A stretch of DNA of 64,000 nucleotides from Paraburkholderia heleia NBRC 101817 (GCF_000739775.1 NZ_BBJH01000012.1:124001-188000); one strand, 5' to 3'. Counted from the first letter of the stretch, positions 37,360 to 47,729 are shown. Program-made: numbers and translations. The notes: generated by a model not told the origin, from the letters alone.

Positions 37360-38391
37360 ATGCCCATCAGCGACCATCAACTGATCGAAGCGTGGAGGGA
37401 GGTGCTCACGCTCTCGCGCCTCGAAACCGGCCAGACCGTCACGATCCTGACCAGCGCCGCCACGCATCCGCAAACGCTCGCCTGCGCGCTGATCGCCACG
37501 CAACAGATGGGTGCGATCGTCAATCGGCTCGATTTGCCTCCCGTGAACGGCGAAAAAGCGTTCAGCCGCGACTCGCTCGCCTATCTCGGCACCACACCGC
37601 TCACGGGCAACCGCGCGGCCATCGCGGCGCTCAAGGCCAGCGATCTGGTGCTCGATCTCATGACGTTGCTGTTCTCGCCCGAGCAGCACGACATCCTCAA
37701 GTCCGGCACGAAGATCCTGCTGGCCGTCGAGCCGCCCGAAGTGCTCGCGCGCCTCGTGCCGACGCTCGAAGACCGCACGCGCGTGCTCGCCGCCACGAAG
37801 AAGATCGGCGCGGCGCGCGAGATGCGCGTTTCCTCGCCCGCGGGCACGGCGCTCGTATGCCCGCTCGGCGAATTCGGCCCGACCGCGGAATACGGTTTCG
37901 TCGATGAGCGGGGCCGCTGGGATCACTGGCCCAGCGGTTTCGCGCTGACCTTCCCCGACGATCGCACCGCGCACGGCACCATCGTGATCGATCGCGGCGA
38001 CATCCTGCTGCCGCAGAAACGCTACGTGACCGAGCCGATCGTGCTGACCGTGGAAGGCGGCTACGCCACGAAGATCGAAGGCGGCGTGGACGCCGCGCTG
38101 CTGCGCGACTACATGGATACATTCGGCGACCCGGAAGGCTATGCGATCTCGCACATCGGCTGGGGCCTGCAGCCGCGCGCGCGGTGGTCGACGCTCGGCC
38201 TCTACGACCGCGAGGCGACCATCGGCATGGACGCGCGCGCCTTCGAAGGCAACTTCCTGTTCTCGCTCGGACCGAACAACGAAGCCGGCGGCAGCCGCAC
38301 CACGACCTGCCATATCGACATTCCACTGCGCGGCTGCACGGTCAAGCTCGACGACGAAACCGTCGTGCGCGACGGCCGCGTGGTCGCCTGA
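37360..38391 (+). CDS. nicX: 2,5-dihydroxypyridine 5,6-dioxygenase
   Basis: This 343-residue non-haem Fe(II) extradiol-type dioxygenase opens the ring of 2,5-dihydroxypyridine to give N-formylmaleamate. The iron ligands fall at His265 (YAISHIGWGL), His318 and Asp320 (CHIDIPLRG), the positions reported for Pseudomonas putida NicX. Length is as expected. A GGAGAA ribosome-binding site precedes the ATG. It is flanked by nicD and nicF on the same strand with short gaps. Confidence 0.95.
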   Translation: MPISDHQLIEAWREVLTLSRLETGQTVTILTSAATHPQTLACALIATQQMGAIVNRLDLPPVNGEKAFSRDSLAYLGTTPLTGNRAAIAALKASDLVLDLMTLLFSPEQHDILKSGTKILLAVEPPEVLARLVPTLEDRTRVLAATKKIGAAREMRVSSPAGTALVCPLGEFGPTAEYGFVDERGRWDHWPSGFALTFPDDRTAHGTIVIDRGDILLPQKRYVTEPIVLTVEGGYATKIEGGVDAALLRDYMDTFGDPEGYAISHIGWGLQPRARWSTLGLYDREATIGMDARAFEGNFLFSLGPNNEAGGSRTTTCHIDIPLRGCTVKLDDETVVRDGRVVA

Positions 38392-38428
38392 TCGCAGGAT
38401 CACCCTTTATTTACGCCGGATTCTGAAC

Positions 38429-39073
38429 ATGAACGATCTTTCGCAACACGCCGAAGCGGCGGTTTATCGACAACAGGGCTTCGGCACGCCGCTGCCCGTG
38501 CACGGCAATATCGGCCTGCTCATCGTCGACTTCGTGGTCGGGTTCGCCGATCCGGCCACGTTCGGCGGCGGCAACATCCTGCCCGCCATCGCGCGCACGC
38601 AGAAAGCGCTCGCGCTCGCGCGCCAGCATGGCTGGCCGGTTGCGCACAGCCGCATCGTCTACGCCGCGGACGGCAGCGACGACAACGTGTTCTCGCTGAA
38701 AGTGCCCGGCATGGCCACGCTCACGGAGGACCATACGAACAGCGCGATCGTACCCGAGCTCACGCCCGCGGCGGGCGAACTCGTGGTGCGCAAGACAGTG
38801 CCTTCGGCGTTTTTCGGCACGCAACTCGCACCCTGGCTCGCGCAGCGCGCAGTGCAGACGCTGCTGGTGGCCGGCGCGGTGACGAGCGGCTGCGTGCGCG
38901 CGAGCGTGGTTGATGCGATGTCGCATGGCTTCCGCCCGCTCGTCCTGTCCGACTGCGTGGGCGACCGTGCGATCGAGCCCCACAACGCGAATCTCTTCGA
39001 CATGCAGCAGAAGTACGCGGCAGTGATGCCGCTTGCGCAGGCCGTCGCCGAAATCGAGGCGGCACGGCGCTGA
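38429..39073 (+). CDS. nicF: Maleamate amidohydrolase
   Basis: This 214-residue isochorismatase-like cysteine hydrolase converts maleamate to maleate and ammonia. The triad is visible as Asp34 (LLIVDFVVGF), Lys122 (VVRKTVPSAFFGT) and Cys155 (VTSGCVRASVVDAM). The start at 38429 (MNDLSQHAEAAVYR) is preferred; the longer open frame upstream overlaps nicX in another frame. It lies 37 bp after nicX. Confidence 0.94.
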   Translation: MNDLSQHAEAAVYRQQGFGTPLPVHGNIGLLIVDFVVGFADPATFGGGNILPAIARTQKALALARQHGWPVAHSRIVYAADGSDDNVFSLKVPGMATLTEDHTNSAIVPELTPAAGELVVRKTVPSAFFGTQLAPWLAQRAVQTLLVAGAVTSGCVRASVVDAMSHGFRPLVLSDCVGDRAIEPHNANLFDMQQKYAAVMPLAQAVAEIEAARR

Positions 39074-39299
39074 GTGTGCGCGATATGAGTCCAACGCCGA
39101 CGCTGGCAGCGATGGCCGGCACGCCTGCGCCGGTATTTGACGCGATGTTTTTGGCCGCATAACGTCACGCGTGGCCGCGCGTGCCCTGTGTGAAGGCACG
39201 CGTGGGTTCTCGCGAGTCTTCGTGCATGGCCCGCACGTGGCCAATTGCCCGCAGCCGACCCGGACGGCGCCCGCCGCGCCCCCACAGGAATTCTCTGCC

Positions 39300-41588
39300 G
39301 TGAACCGCTCCGAACTGCTCGTGCGCGAGGGCTGCCTCACCGTCGTGCGCCAGCCCGCCCCGCCCTTCAAGCCCGCACCCGGCCAGCCGGGAAGCCTCTC
39401 GTCGTTCGTCCCCGCCGTAGCCGAGGTGTTCGTCGCCGTGCTCGACGACGGCCGCCTGCTCGCGTTCAACGGCCACGTCGATCTGGGCACGGGCATCCGC
39501 ACCTCGCTTGCGCAGATCGTCGCCGAAGAACTCGACGTGCCGGCCGCGCGTGTGGCGATGCAACTGGGCCACACGGCCGCCACGCCGAATCAGGGGCCGA
39601 CCATCGCGAGCGCCTCGATCCAGATTTCCGCGACGCCGCTGCGCTGCGCGGCGGCCCAGGTGCGGCTCGCGCTGCTGCAACTCGCCGCCGAGCGCTTCGG
39701 CGTGGAGGCGCAGGCGCTCGCGACCGACAACGCCGAAGTGTTTTTCGCCGATGCCCAGACTTCCGGCGACACGCGCCGCGTGAGCTTCGCGGAACTGGTC
39801 ACGGGCCGGCGTATCGCGCTCGATCTCGACCTCAAGACGCCGGTGAAAGATCCATCGACGTATCGCGTGATCGGCAAGTCCTCGCCGCGCGTCGACATTC
39901 CAGCGAAGGCGACCGGCCAGCTCACCTTCGTCCACGACATGCGCGTGCCGGGCATGCTGCACGCGCGCGTAGTGAGGCCGCCCTACACCGGCATCGACAG
40001 CGGTGCGTTCGTCGGCCGTCTGCTCGACGCAGTCGATCGCGATTCCGTCGCGCACGTGCCGGGCTTGCGCGCCGTGGTCGTGCTCGGCGACTTCATCGGC
40101 GTGGTGTGCGAGCGCGAAGAACAGGCGATGCGCGCGGCGCGCGAGTTGCGCGTGAAGTGGAAGCCGCTGCCCGCGCTGCCCTCGCTCGAGGATCCCGGCG
40201 CGGCCATCAAGGCCGCCCCCGCGCAGCGCCGCCCGCTGCTCGAAGAGGGCGACGTTGTGGCCGCGCGCGAGGCGCCGGACACGCGGACGATCTCGCGCAC
40301 CTACGTGTGGCCGTTTCAGATGCACGGCTCGATCGGGCCGTCGTGCGCACTCGCCGACTATCGCGAGGCAGGCGCGGGCCGCATCACCGTCTGGTCAGGC
40401 ACGCAGAATCCGGTCTCGCTGCGCTACGACCTCGCGACGCTCGTGGGCCGCGATGAAGCCGACATCGACATCGTGCGCATGGAGGCGGCGGGCTGCTACG
40501 GCCGTAATTGCGCCGACGATGTCTGCGGCGACGCGCTCCTGCTTTCGCGCGCCGTGGGTGCGCCCGTGCGCGTGCAGCTTACGCGCGGCGACGAGCACGC
40601 ATGGGAGCCGAAAGGCACGGGCCAGGTGGTGGATGTGACCGGCACCGTAACGCGCGATGGCCGCATGACGGGCTACGACTTTGTCGCTCGCTATCCGTCC
40701 AACGACGCGCCGCTGCTCGCGTCCCTGCTTACGGGCGCGGTCGCGAGCGAGCCGCGCATCTTCGAAATGGGCGACCGCACGGCGGTCTCGCCCTACGTGA
40801 GCGCGAACCGCCGCTTCGCTTGCGAGGATCTCGCGCCGCTGGTGCGCGCGTCGTGGCTGCGCGGCGTCTCGGCGCTGCCCAACTCCTTCGCACACGATTC
40901 GTTCGCCGACGAACTCGCGGCGGTGAGTGGCGTCGATGCGCTCGAATTCCGCCTGCGCCATCTCGACGACACGCGTGCCGCCGAACTGCTCGAAGCCGTG
41001 GCGCAACGCGCAGGCTGGAAAGCGCGCACACCGCGCAGCGCGCCGTTGCGCGGCGGCGAACGCTATGCGCGCGGTCGCGGCATGGCGTACGCGCGCTACG
41101 TGCACAGCCGCTTTCCGGGCTTCGGTGCGGCGTGGTCCGCATGGGTTGCCGACGTGGTGGTCGACCGGGTGACGGGCGAGGTGCGCGTGGAGCGCGTCAC
41201 CGTGGGGCAGGACACGGGCACGATGATCAATCCGGATGGCGTGCGCCATCAGATCCACGGCAACGTGATCCAGGTGCTGAGCCGCTCGCTGAAAGAGCGC
41301 GTGCGCTTCGCCGACGGCAAGGTGGCCAGCCGCGAATGGGGCAGCTATCCGATTCTGACCTTCCCCGAATTGCCCGCCGTGGACGTGGTACTGATGCCGC
41401 GCCAGGGCGAGCCTCCATTGGGCGCGGGCGAATCGGCCTCGGTGCCGGGGCCCGCCGCGCTGGCAAACGCGATTTACGACGCGACGGGTGTGCGCTTCTG
41501 CGCCCCGCCCTTCACGCCGGACACGATTCGTGCAGGGCTGCGCGAGGCAGGCGTGCTGCTGGAAGCAAAGCACGCGGCGCCTGCCTAA
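39300..41588 (+). CDS. Molybdopterin-dependent hydroxylase large subunit (nicotinate hydroxylase Mo subunit)
   Basis: This protein of about 762 residues belongs to the xanthine-dehydrogenase/isoquinoline-oxidoreductase Mo family. The start GTG 39300 follows CAGGAATT; an in-frame GTG at 39171 would add 43 residues without family character. Blocks seen are GHVDLGTGIRTSLAQIVAEE, QMHGSIGPSCALADY, a Mo-pterin loop near MEAAGCYGRNCADD and the catalytic glutamate Glu711 in PPLGAGESASVPG. No cytochrome domain follows. It lies downstream of nicF on the same strand and probably supplies the catalytic Mo domain that the cytochrome-bearing partner at 31114-33546 lacks. That the pair forms one enzyme with nicA is inference. 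Confidence 0.85.
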   Translation: MNRSELLVREGCLTVVRQPAPPFKPAPGQPGSLSSFVPAVAEVFVAVLDDGRLLAFNGHVDLGTGIRTSLAQIVAEELDVPAARVAMQLGHTAATPNQGPTIASASIQISATPLRCAAAQVRLALLQLAAERFGVEAQALATDNAEVFFADAQTSGDTRRVSFAELVTGRRIALDLDLKTPVKDPSTYRVIGKSSPRVDIPAKATGQLTFVHDMRVPGMLHARVVRPPYTGIDSGAFVGRLLDAVDRDSVAHVPGLRAVVVLGDFIGVVCEREEQAMRAARELRVKWKPLPALPSLEDPGAAIKAAPAQRRPLLEEGDVVAAREAPDTRTISRTYVWPFQMHGSIGPSCALADYREAGAGRITVWSGTQNPVSLRYDLATLVGRDEADIDIVRMEAAGCYGRNCADDVCGDALLLSRAVGAPVRVQLTRGDEHAWEPKGTGQVVDVTGTVTRDGRMTGYDFVARYPSNDAPLLASLLTGAVASEPRIFEMGDRTAVSPYVSANRRFACEDLAPLVRASWLRGVSALPNSFAHDSFADELAAVSGVDALEFRLRHLDDTRAAELLEAVAQRAGWKARTPRSAPLRGGERYARGRGMAYARYVHSRFPGFGAAWSAWVADVVVDRVTGEVRVERVTVGQDTGTMINPDGVRHQIHGNVIQVLSRSLKERVRFADGKVASREWGSYPILTFPELPAVDVVLMPRQGEPPLGAGESASVPGPAALANAIYDATGVRFCAPPFTPDTIRAGLREAGVLLEAKHAAPA

Positions 41589-41655
41589 GCGGCGTTTTAA
41601 GTGGTTTTTCTACTGAGGATTCAACCGCAACAGCGAGAACGACGCCTCGTGACGC

Positions 41656-42099
41656 TCACTCGCTGTCCGATTCCATCATCTTGCGCAGCAGGAACAGCAG
41701 CCCCACGCGCTCGCCTGCGTTGAGCGTGCCGTAGGTACGCTCGGTGACCTGCTTCGCGAATGGCACCGTGCGTTCGATCAGCGCGATGCCGGCAGGCGTG
41801 GTGCGCACGAGCAGCTTGCGGCCGTCGGTGGGGTCGGGCAGGACTTCGATGAGCGCGCGGGTTTTCAGCCGCTCGACCACGCCGCGGATCGTGGCCTGGT
41901 CGATCGCCGTGGCCTTGACGATGTCGTTGAGCGAGCAGCCCTGGGTCTCCTTCACGGCGCAGAGCGTGACGAACTGGGCGGCCGTGAGGTCGGAGTCGGG
42001 AATCGCTTCCTGAAAGATGGAGGCGTGACGCTGATAGGCGCGGCGCAGCAGATGGCCCACCTGATCGTGGAAGTCGTAAGAGTCCTTGTGCGACGGCAT
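41656..42099 (-). CDS. nicR: MarR-family repressor of the nic genes
   Basis: This 147-residue winged-helix regulator starts at 42099 (MPSHKDSYDFHDQVGHLLRR). The HTH segment is QGCSLNDIVKATAIDQATIRG, split as SLNDIVKATAIDQATIRG, and the wing reads LPDPTDGRKLLVRTTPAG. In Pseudomonas, NicR represses nicC, nicX and related promoters and is released by 6-hydroxynicotinate. Placement between the nic operon and the nicT transporter, convergent with the Mo subunit, supports the same role. An ATG-less in-frame GTG start upstream (42147) is less likely. Confidence 0.88.
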   Translation of the reverse strand: MPSHKDSYDFHDQVGHLLRRAYQRHASIFQEAIPDSDLTAAQFVTLCAVKETQGCSLNDIVKATAIDQATIRGVVERLKTRALIEVLPDPTDGRKLLVRTTPAGIALIERTVPFAKQVTERTYGTLNAGERVGLLFLLRKMMESDSE

Positions 42100-42137
42100 G
42101 AACGTGCAGCCCTGACGGGCCTTGATGAAGAAAAATA

Positions 42138-42150
42138 TAGTGTACACCGT
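42138..42150. promoter_or_regulatory. GTGTACAC palindrome upstream of nicR
   Basis: The perfect 8-bp palindrome GTGTACAC (42140-42147), in the A/T-rich context ATATAGTGTACACCG, lies about 40 bp upstream of the nicR start and shares the GTACAC core with the sites upstream of nicC and nicE. Autoregulation is plausible. Confidence 0.4.
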
Positions 42151-42553
42151 CGAGATAGCCGGACAGCACGCGAGCGTCGAGAAGACTTGTATAAGGTCAA
42201 CCCGGACGTTCTGAAGACGACTTCACGTACAGACGCACGGAGCCATTTTCGCAGCGCTACGTTGCGGGACCATTACGTTTTGCCATCGCCCTGCCGCAGC
42301 GCCGCCACCGCCCGTGTACGCACACAAAGCCCTCGGCAGCACCCAACGGGCGTGCAGGCAGCCCCTTTAAACGTTCCAGTGACGACACGGCATATTTGAG
42401 CGCATACGCACAAATATCGTGCTTGCCGGCACCATTTCGCGGCATTCCTGGCAGGCAGTCTCCACGAAAAATACACCTGAATTATCAGCGCTATTGCGCT
42501 TTTAGGCACGCACATGCGAAAACCCTCGATGTTTTCTTCGTCCAGGTATTTTA

Positions 42554-42595
42554 GAGCGTATACACTTGTATTTTGACGTGCTATACATGCACATG
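42554..42595. promoter_or_regulatory. Putative NicR sites upstream of nicT
   Basis: AGCGTATACACTTGTAT (42554-42570) resembles the AGCGTACAC element upstream of nicC. Just downstream, GTGCTATACATGCAC (42579-42593) is a dyad with GTGC/GCAC arms. Both lie 70-110 bp upstream of nicT. The rest of the 42100-42665 intergenic region shows no supported gene. Confidence 0.38.
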
Positions 42596-42665
42596 TGAGC
42601 GCTCGATGTGTGCACGCATCGGACGGCGAACCTCAATCCGACTTGTCCCAACTGGGAGTCCATCT

Positions 42666-43976
42666 ATGTCAACCGTGCAATCCGGCAGCGCCGCCCTTTC
42701 CCCTGCCGGCGCGCAACACGGCGAGCTATACCGCAAGGTCACGTTCCGCCTGATCACCATCTTTTGTCTGTGTTATTTCGCAGCGTATCTGGACCGGATC
42801 AACATCGGCCTCGCGAAGCTGCAAATGCTCGACGCGCTCAAGTTCAGCGACACCATCTACGGCCTGGGCGCGGGCCTGTTCTTCGCCGGCTACATTCTGT
42901 TCGAAGTGCCAAGCAATCTGATCCTGCAGCGCGTAGGTGCGAAGCTGTGGATCGCGCGGATCATGATCACGTGGGGCATCCTCTCGGGCGCGACCCTGTT
43001 CGTGACCACGCCGATGCAGTTCTATATCGTGCGCTTCCTGCTGGGGGTGGCCGAGGCCGGCTTCCTGCCGGGCGTGCTGCTCTATCTCACGCAGTGGTAT
43101 CCCGACGCGCGACGCGCGCGCATCGTCGCGCTCTTCATGGTTGGCCTGCCGCTCTCCAGCATGATCGGCAGCCCGATCTCCGGCTGGATCATGCGCTTCT
43201 TCGACGGCGCGCACGGCCTTGGCGGCTGGCAATGGCTGTTCCTGATTGAAGCGTTGCCGTCGATCCTGCTCGGCTTCGCGATCCTGCGCTGGCTGCCGAA
43301 CAGCATCGAGTCGGCGCCGTGGCTCGACGCGCACGAAAAGAAGACGCTGCGCGCCAATCTCGACGCCGACCCGGCCGGCAGCAAGAGCCATGCGCTCGGC
43401 AAGGCGTTTGTCGATCCGAAAGTGTGGGCGCTCGGCCTGATCGATCTGTGCGTGCTGCTCGGCCTCTACGCCGTGAGCTTCTGGCTGCCGTCGATTCTGC
43501 GCGATACCGGTGTCAAGGATGCCTATACGATCGGCTGGCTGATGGCCGTGCCCAACGCCGTCGCCGTGATCGGCACGCTCTGGTGCGGCGCGAGTTCGGA
43601 CCGCCAGCGCGAGCGCCGCTGGCATATCGTCGTGCCGTTCCTCGTCGCCGCGGTGGCGCTCGCCGTGGCCGCCAGCGGCACGCATGGCACGCTCTCCACG
43701 GTGATCCTGTTCTCGCTCGTCAACGCAGGGGTGGCAGCGGCGATGCCGGTGGTGTGGTCGCTGCCCTCGACCTTCCTCAAAGGCTCCGCGGCGGCGGGCG
43801 GCATCGCGTTCGCTTGTTCGATTGCGAATCTCGGCGGCTTCGGCAGCACGTATTTCATCGGCTGGCTGCGCGATACGTTCCACTCGCAAAGCGCGGGCCT
43901 TTATGGATTCGCGGTGTGCATGGTGATCGGAAGCGCGTTGGCGCTATCGTATCCGAAGAGGGTGGTTAACCGCTGA
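42666..43976 (+). CDS. nicT: MFS transporter, probable nicotinate/6-hydroxynicotinate permease
   Basis: This 436-residue major-facilitator protein of the anion:cation symporter type has about 12 membrane segments. The N-terminal family block is FCLCYFAAYLDRINIGLAKLQ, split as YFAAYLDRINIGLAKL, and the loop GVLLYLTQWYPDARRARIVA is typical of the family. The start at 42666 (MSTVQSGSAALS) is used because the upstream in-frame extension is not hydrophobic or conserved. It is next to nicR and separated from the rest of the operon, as nicT is in other nic clusters. Transport specificity is inferred from this location. Confidence 0.87.
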   Translation: MSTVQSGSAALSPAGAQHGELYRKVTFRLITIFCLCYFAAYLDRINIGLAKLQMLDALKFSDTIYGLGAGLFFAGYILFEVPSNLILQRVGAKLWIARIMITWGILSGATLFVTTPMQFYIVRFLLGVAEAGFLPGVLLYLTQWYPDARRARIVALFMVGLPLSSMIGSPISGWIMRFFDGAHGLGGWQWLFLIEALPSILLGFAILRWLPNSIESAPWLDAHEKKTLRANLDADPAGSKSHALGKAFVDPKVWALGLIDLCVLLGLYAVSFWLPSILRDTGVKDAYTIGWLMAVPNAVAVIGTLWCGASSDRQRERRWHIVVPFLVAAVALAVAASGTHGTLSTVILFSLVNAGVAAAMPVVWSLPSTFLKGSAAAGGIAFACSIANLGGFGSTYFIGWLRDTFHSQSAGLYGFAVCMVIGSALALSYPKRVVNR

Positions 43977-43993
43977 TTTTCACGGCACGCGGG

Positions 43994-44025
43994 AAAGGCG
44001 CTCGCCAGGCGCCTTTGCCTTAATT
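43994..44025 (+). terminator. Terminator after nicT
   Basis: AAAGGCGC and GCGCCTTT form an 8-bp stem with a 7-base loop (43994-44016), followed by TTAATTTT. It starts 18 bp after the nicT stop and marks the end of the nic cluster. Confidence 0.7.
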
Positions 44026-44244
44026 TTCGCAGTTCACCGTGCTCGCTTCGGGCTAATCGTCCTTTTCGTGCTAAATCTGGCGCTTGTGTCCGACTGCGTC
44101 TGATAGGCGAGCGGGTGATTGAGTACCGCTAGCAAATCCTCGCCATGCGCCACTGTTTGCGCGCACGTTCGTCGCAACTACTCCTTCGGAGACGAGTCGC
44201 GTTGTCCCGGTTCAACTCCGGCATGACGGCTTTACAGAACCGCT

Positions 44245-45631
44245 TCACGATCCGGCCACGCGTCGCCATGGCGCTGCGTCGAGCAGCATCTCGCGATAGC
44301 GGTCGATCGGAAAGCTCAACGTCCCGCGGAAATTGGCATGTGCGAAGTGTGCCGGCCCCATCCGCTGTAACCAGTCGTCGTCAACCCCTTGCCCCTTGCT
44401 TCGCCAACGATCAAGGGTTGCCTGGATGCGCTTGCGTACTCCACGCAATGACCAGGTTTGTCAGCAGCGTCAAAGAGTCCGATATCGCGATCATTTCGTC
44501 GCGGCGCCGTCCGCGCTCCGGCGCGATCTTGCCGGTATAGATTGCGCGCTGCAACTGATGGACCGATTCGCCGCGGTTGAGCAGCGTATGCATTCCTCGT
44601 CTGAATTCAATGTTGCTGAAGTAATCGCACCGGAAAAGCGTGCGCAGCAACCTGCCAAGGTGGTCTGCTGCCCGGTTACACCGGGTCGCACTGCGCCGCG
44701 CTGCCGAACCGCTGCAATGCGACCATTGCTCGCATGAGTCCCGCATGAATCGATGCGACGAGGCGCAGAAGTTCCTTGCAGCCCTCGCGAATCGCCTTGA
44801 TGGAGATCTCGTAGGCGACGACCGGTGCCAGTCCCCTCGGGCGCAGCCACGCCTTTCTGCAGATGCGGTTGGCGTTCCGAGAGGTTGCGGAGACGCGGAC
44901 AGAGATCAAAACCGAGCAGCTTCGACACCGCCATGCCTACGTTCGTGTATCCATGCGTGTCTACTGAAAGTCGCAACAGTCCGTCGTCGTCGCGGATCGA
45001 CCCGCGCATAATAGAGGTGCGGTGACGTATCCAGGCTCATCGAGTCGCTCGAGGCCTGCCGTCCGGTACCCCAGAGTTCTGTAATCGATGCGTACTCTGG
45101 ATTTCCACCACGCGATCGTTTGCACGCGGCAGCCAACCGGGCATCTCAAGGAAGCGCCGTCGAAACGTGCGCCGGATCCAGCTGCGGGATCATGGCGGCA
45201 ACGCTTTTCGCATCCAGTTCCGTGCCATTGGCGATCGAGGCAGCGTACAGCGAGACGGGTTCGTTCGCATCGCACGCATTGCGTGACCGGAGCACTTCAC
45301 TGAAGCCAGTGTGGGCATCCATCTCCATGATCATGTCGGCGATCTGTGCGGTGCCGATCTCACTGAATATCAGATCCCGCGTGCGTTTCGGCATGCCATC
45401 GGTCGGCAATGCCTCGATCGCTGACAGGTGCAGCGCGCCGTCGGTGCCGATCGTCACGCGGCCTGCGTCGTGCGCTTCCTCCAGCGCGGCCAGACCTGCC
45501 TTGAGGTGTTCCGTCAACCGTTCAAGGAACGGCTCCGCGGTTCCCGGCAATCCGAGCGACGACAGATATCGGTCGCGTTCGCTTTCCCACTGCCCCGGTG
45601 GAGGGTAATGTCGCGATGGCAGGGACGAGAT
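44245..45631 (-). pseudogene. Tn3-family transposase, multiply frameshifted and truncated
   Basis: Pieces of one Tn3-type transposase appear in order on the minus strand in three frames. They are AQIADMIMEMDAHTGFSEVL (about 45300), LRLSVDTHGYTNVGMAVSKL (about 44950), CDYFSNIEFRRGMHTLLNRG and GRRRDEMIAISDSLTLLTNL (about 44500), and DDDWLQRMGPAHFAHANFRG (about 44350). At least three frameshifts separate them. The first half of the roughly 1000-residue protein is missing, cut by the IS6 element at 45632. No resolvase or terminal repeats were found. Confidence 0.85.
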
Positions 45632-46423
45632 GAGGTTGTCCCGATATAGAAAGAATTGCTATATAACCAGCGAGTAGAACCAATCAGCAGTAGTTTTGGG
45701 AATGCCATTGTCATGCATCTGCCCTTTGCGGATCATATGCATGACTTCGATGCCGCCGAGAATAATGCGCGCACACCCGAAGCTCTTGAAACCCATCATC
45801 GGACTGATTATGCGTTTGATGGCACGGTGATCCTGCTCGATGATGTTGTTCAGGTACTTGTTCTGTCGGATCTTGATCGGGGTGGCCCGCTCGGCATCGA
45901 GCGCTTCGAGTGCCGCCAGATTGGCGCCGCTCTTGTCCACGGTAATCGTTTCGGGCTCGCCATTCTGAAATAGCGAAGGGCAGCCGCCTTGTCTCGATGG
46001 GCTCGCAGCAGGAAGTCAAGCGTGTTGCCCTCCTTCTCGACTGCGCGGTACAAATATTTCCGTTGCCCTTTGACCTTGACGCAGGTTTCGTCCATACGCC
46101 AGCTCCTGCCCACCGGGCGCTTGTGCCGGCGAAACGCCTTCTCGAACAAGGGCACGACCTTGATGACCCAGCGGTGCACGCTGGAGTGATCGACCTCGAT
46201 GCCCCTTTCGGCCATCATTTCCTCAAGGTTGAGCAGACTCAACGAATACGCCACATACCAGCGCACACACAGCAGAATCACGTCCAGCGGATAGTGCAGT
46301 CGCTTCAGTACCTTCTCAACGCCACTGGGCAGTGTCTTGTGCGGCGTCTTCGTCTTTACCATCATGCTCGTCAGGCTGTGCGGTCCGCGGATTCTACTCC
46401 ATCCCGTTATTGCGACACAGCCC
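45632..46423 (-). mobile_element. IS6-family insertion sequence, about 792 bp
   Basis: The right end read on the minus strand is GGGCTGTGTCGCAATAACGG (ending 46423), close to the left end of the IS6 copy at 13024. The other end, GGTTGTCCCGATATAG near 45634, is a decayed partner. It lies in inverse orientation to the copy at 13024-13832, with about 32 kb between them. Confidence 0.75.
45659..46365 (-). pseudogene. IS6-family transposase, frameshifted in the catalytic core
   Basis: The frame from 46365 (MVKTKTPHKTLPSGVEKVLK) runs through the HTH and first Asp (WRMDETCVKVKGQ). Near 45970, a short deletion after AALRYF shifts the frame. The remaining core (the second Asp in DKSGANLAALEALDAER and Glu in IIEQDHRAIKR) continues in another frame to 45659. 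It is inactive. Confidence 0.85.
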
Positions 46424-46553
46424 GTCGGACTGCCGTCCTGCAGAGTCATCAACACGAGCGAGCATCCCGGCGCAAAGTCACGTGCCCAGGCGACACCCTT
46501 GAGCGCGTGGCCGTTTGCCGGATGCAAGGGCCGCTTGTGCGTGGGGCGATGCG

Positions 46554-47729
46554 TCAGAACCTGTGGCGAATCGCGGCGCGCAGGAGCGCCTGACGGTTGT
46601 TCGACGAGTCGCCGGCATTGCCGACGTTGGCCACCGCAGGCGCACCCGTCGACGACGTACCGGCCGCGATCTGGTATGCGCCTTCGGCGTAGAGATCGGT
46701 TCGCTTCGAAAGAAAGTAATCACCCATCACGCTAACCTGGTTGAAATGCTGATTGCCGACGTTTGCGCCGCCCGATGTGCGAACATTGTTGCCCTTTGCG
46801 TAATCGTAAGCCGCGCCAAGACTGAACGCCGGCGTGACCGACCACTTGACACCCGCATCAACGTTATTGAACCGCGCACTCGCACCGCCCAGTGCCACGA
46901 TATTGCCGTACTCGATGTTCGACCACGACGCGCCGATTTGCACCGACCCAATCGTGTACAGCCCGCCCGCTACCGCAACCTGATATGAATTCGCGCTTGC
47001 ATAAGCCTTGTTCAGGATGCCGGTCAACTGCGTTCCGCTGCCGTTGCTCGTGAAGAAACCCTGGCCCGCGGAGGTCGCGGTCGGATTCTTGAAGTATAGG
47101 TAGGCGGCCGCCAGGGTCACCACTCCGTTGGAGTACGCCGCACCGGCCGAATAGCCGCCGTTGCCACTGATATTGCCGGGCTGCCCGCCCACGCTCCAGG
47201 TGGCGCCAAACGTGAGTCCATTGAGGTTGGGGCTCGCGTAACGAATCGCGTTGTTGGTGCGCAGCGAGTTCGCGGTGTTGTCGAAGTCACCTGGATGCTG
47301 GAAGACCTCGCTTGCCAGGTAGCCCTGAATCGTGACCGCTTGCGCATAGTTGACGACCGAATCGTACTGCCGCCCCAGCGTGAGGTCACCGAAGCGCCGG
47401 TTGCTCAAGCCCACAGCTGCCTGACGTCCGAACTGGAGCCCCCCTTGCCCTGCGGCGCCCGAATTCAGGTTCACACCGGATTCGAGCGTGAAGATCGCAC
47501 GCGTGCCGCCACCCAGGTCCTCGGCACCCTTCATGCCCCAACGGCTGCCGTACATGCCATTGAGCGAGTCGAGGTACCACTTTTGCCCGCCTTTCGACGG
47601 TCCGGTGGCGACGTTGCTGTTGAACATGATGCCTTCATCCAGCACGCCATATAGCGTCAGACTACTTTGCGCCCAGGCCGCTGCACCGTACAGGCAAAGC
47701 GTGGCCAATGCGAGAAGCTTCTTTCTCAT
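46554..47729 (-). CDS. Gram-negative porin (OmpC/Omp32 type)
   Basis: This 391-residue outer-membrane trimeric porin of the Burkholderia type has a signal peptide at residues 1-20 (LALATLCLYGAAAWA, cleavage before QSS). The family start SSLTLYGVLDEGIM is followed by the L3-loop region and alternating beta-strands, and the protein ends in Phe (IRHRF), the outer-membrane sorting residue. It lies 85 bp downstream of an aromatic-acid-type MFS transporter on the same strand, so the two may form one uptake unit for the catabolic island that follows. Confidence 0.93.
   Translation of the reverse strand: MRKKLLALATLCLYGAAAWAQSSLTLYGVLDEGIMFNSNVATGPSKGGQKWYLDSLNGMYGSRWGMKGAEDLGGGTRAIFTLESGVNLNSGAAGQGGLQFGRQAAVGLSNRRFGDLTLGRQYDSVVNYAQAVTIQGYLASEVFQHPGDFDNTANSLRTNNAIRYASPNLNGLTFGATWSVGGQPGNISGNGGYSAGAAYSNGVVTLAAAYLYFKNPTATSAGQGFFTSNGSGTQLTGILNKAYASANSYQVAVAGGLYTIGSVQIGASWSNIEYGNIVALGGASARFNNVDAGVKWSVTPAFSLGAAYDYAKGNNVRTSGGANVGNQHFNQVSVMGDYFLSKRTDLYAEGAYQIAAGTSSTGAPAVANVGNAGDSSNNRQALLRAAIRHRF

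Noticed and set aside
39165..40325. 386-codon minus-strand frame opposite the Mo subunit gene
   Set aside because: Antisense shadow of a high-GC gene with no recognisable family.
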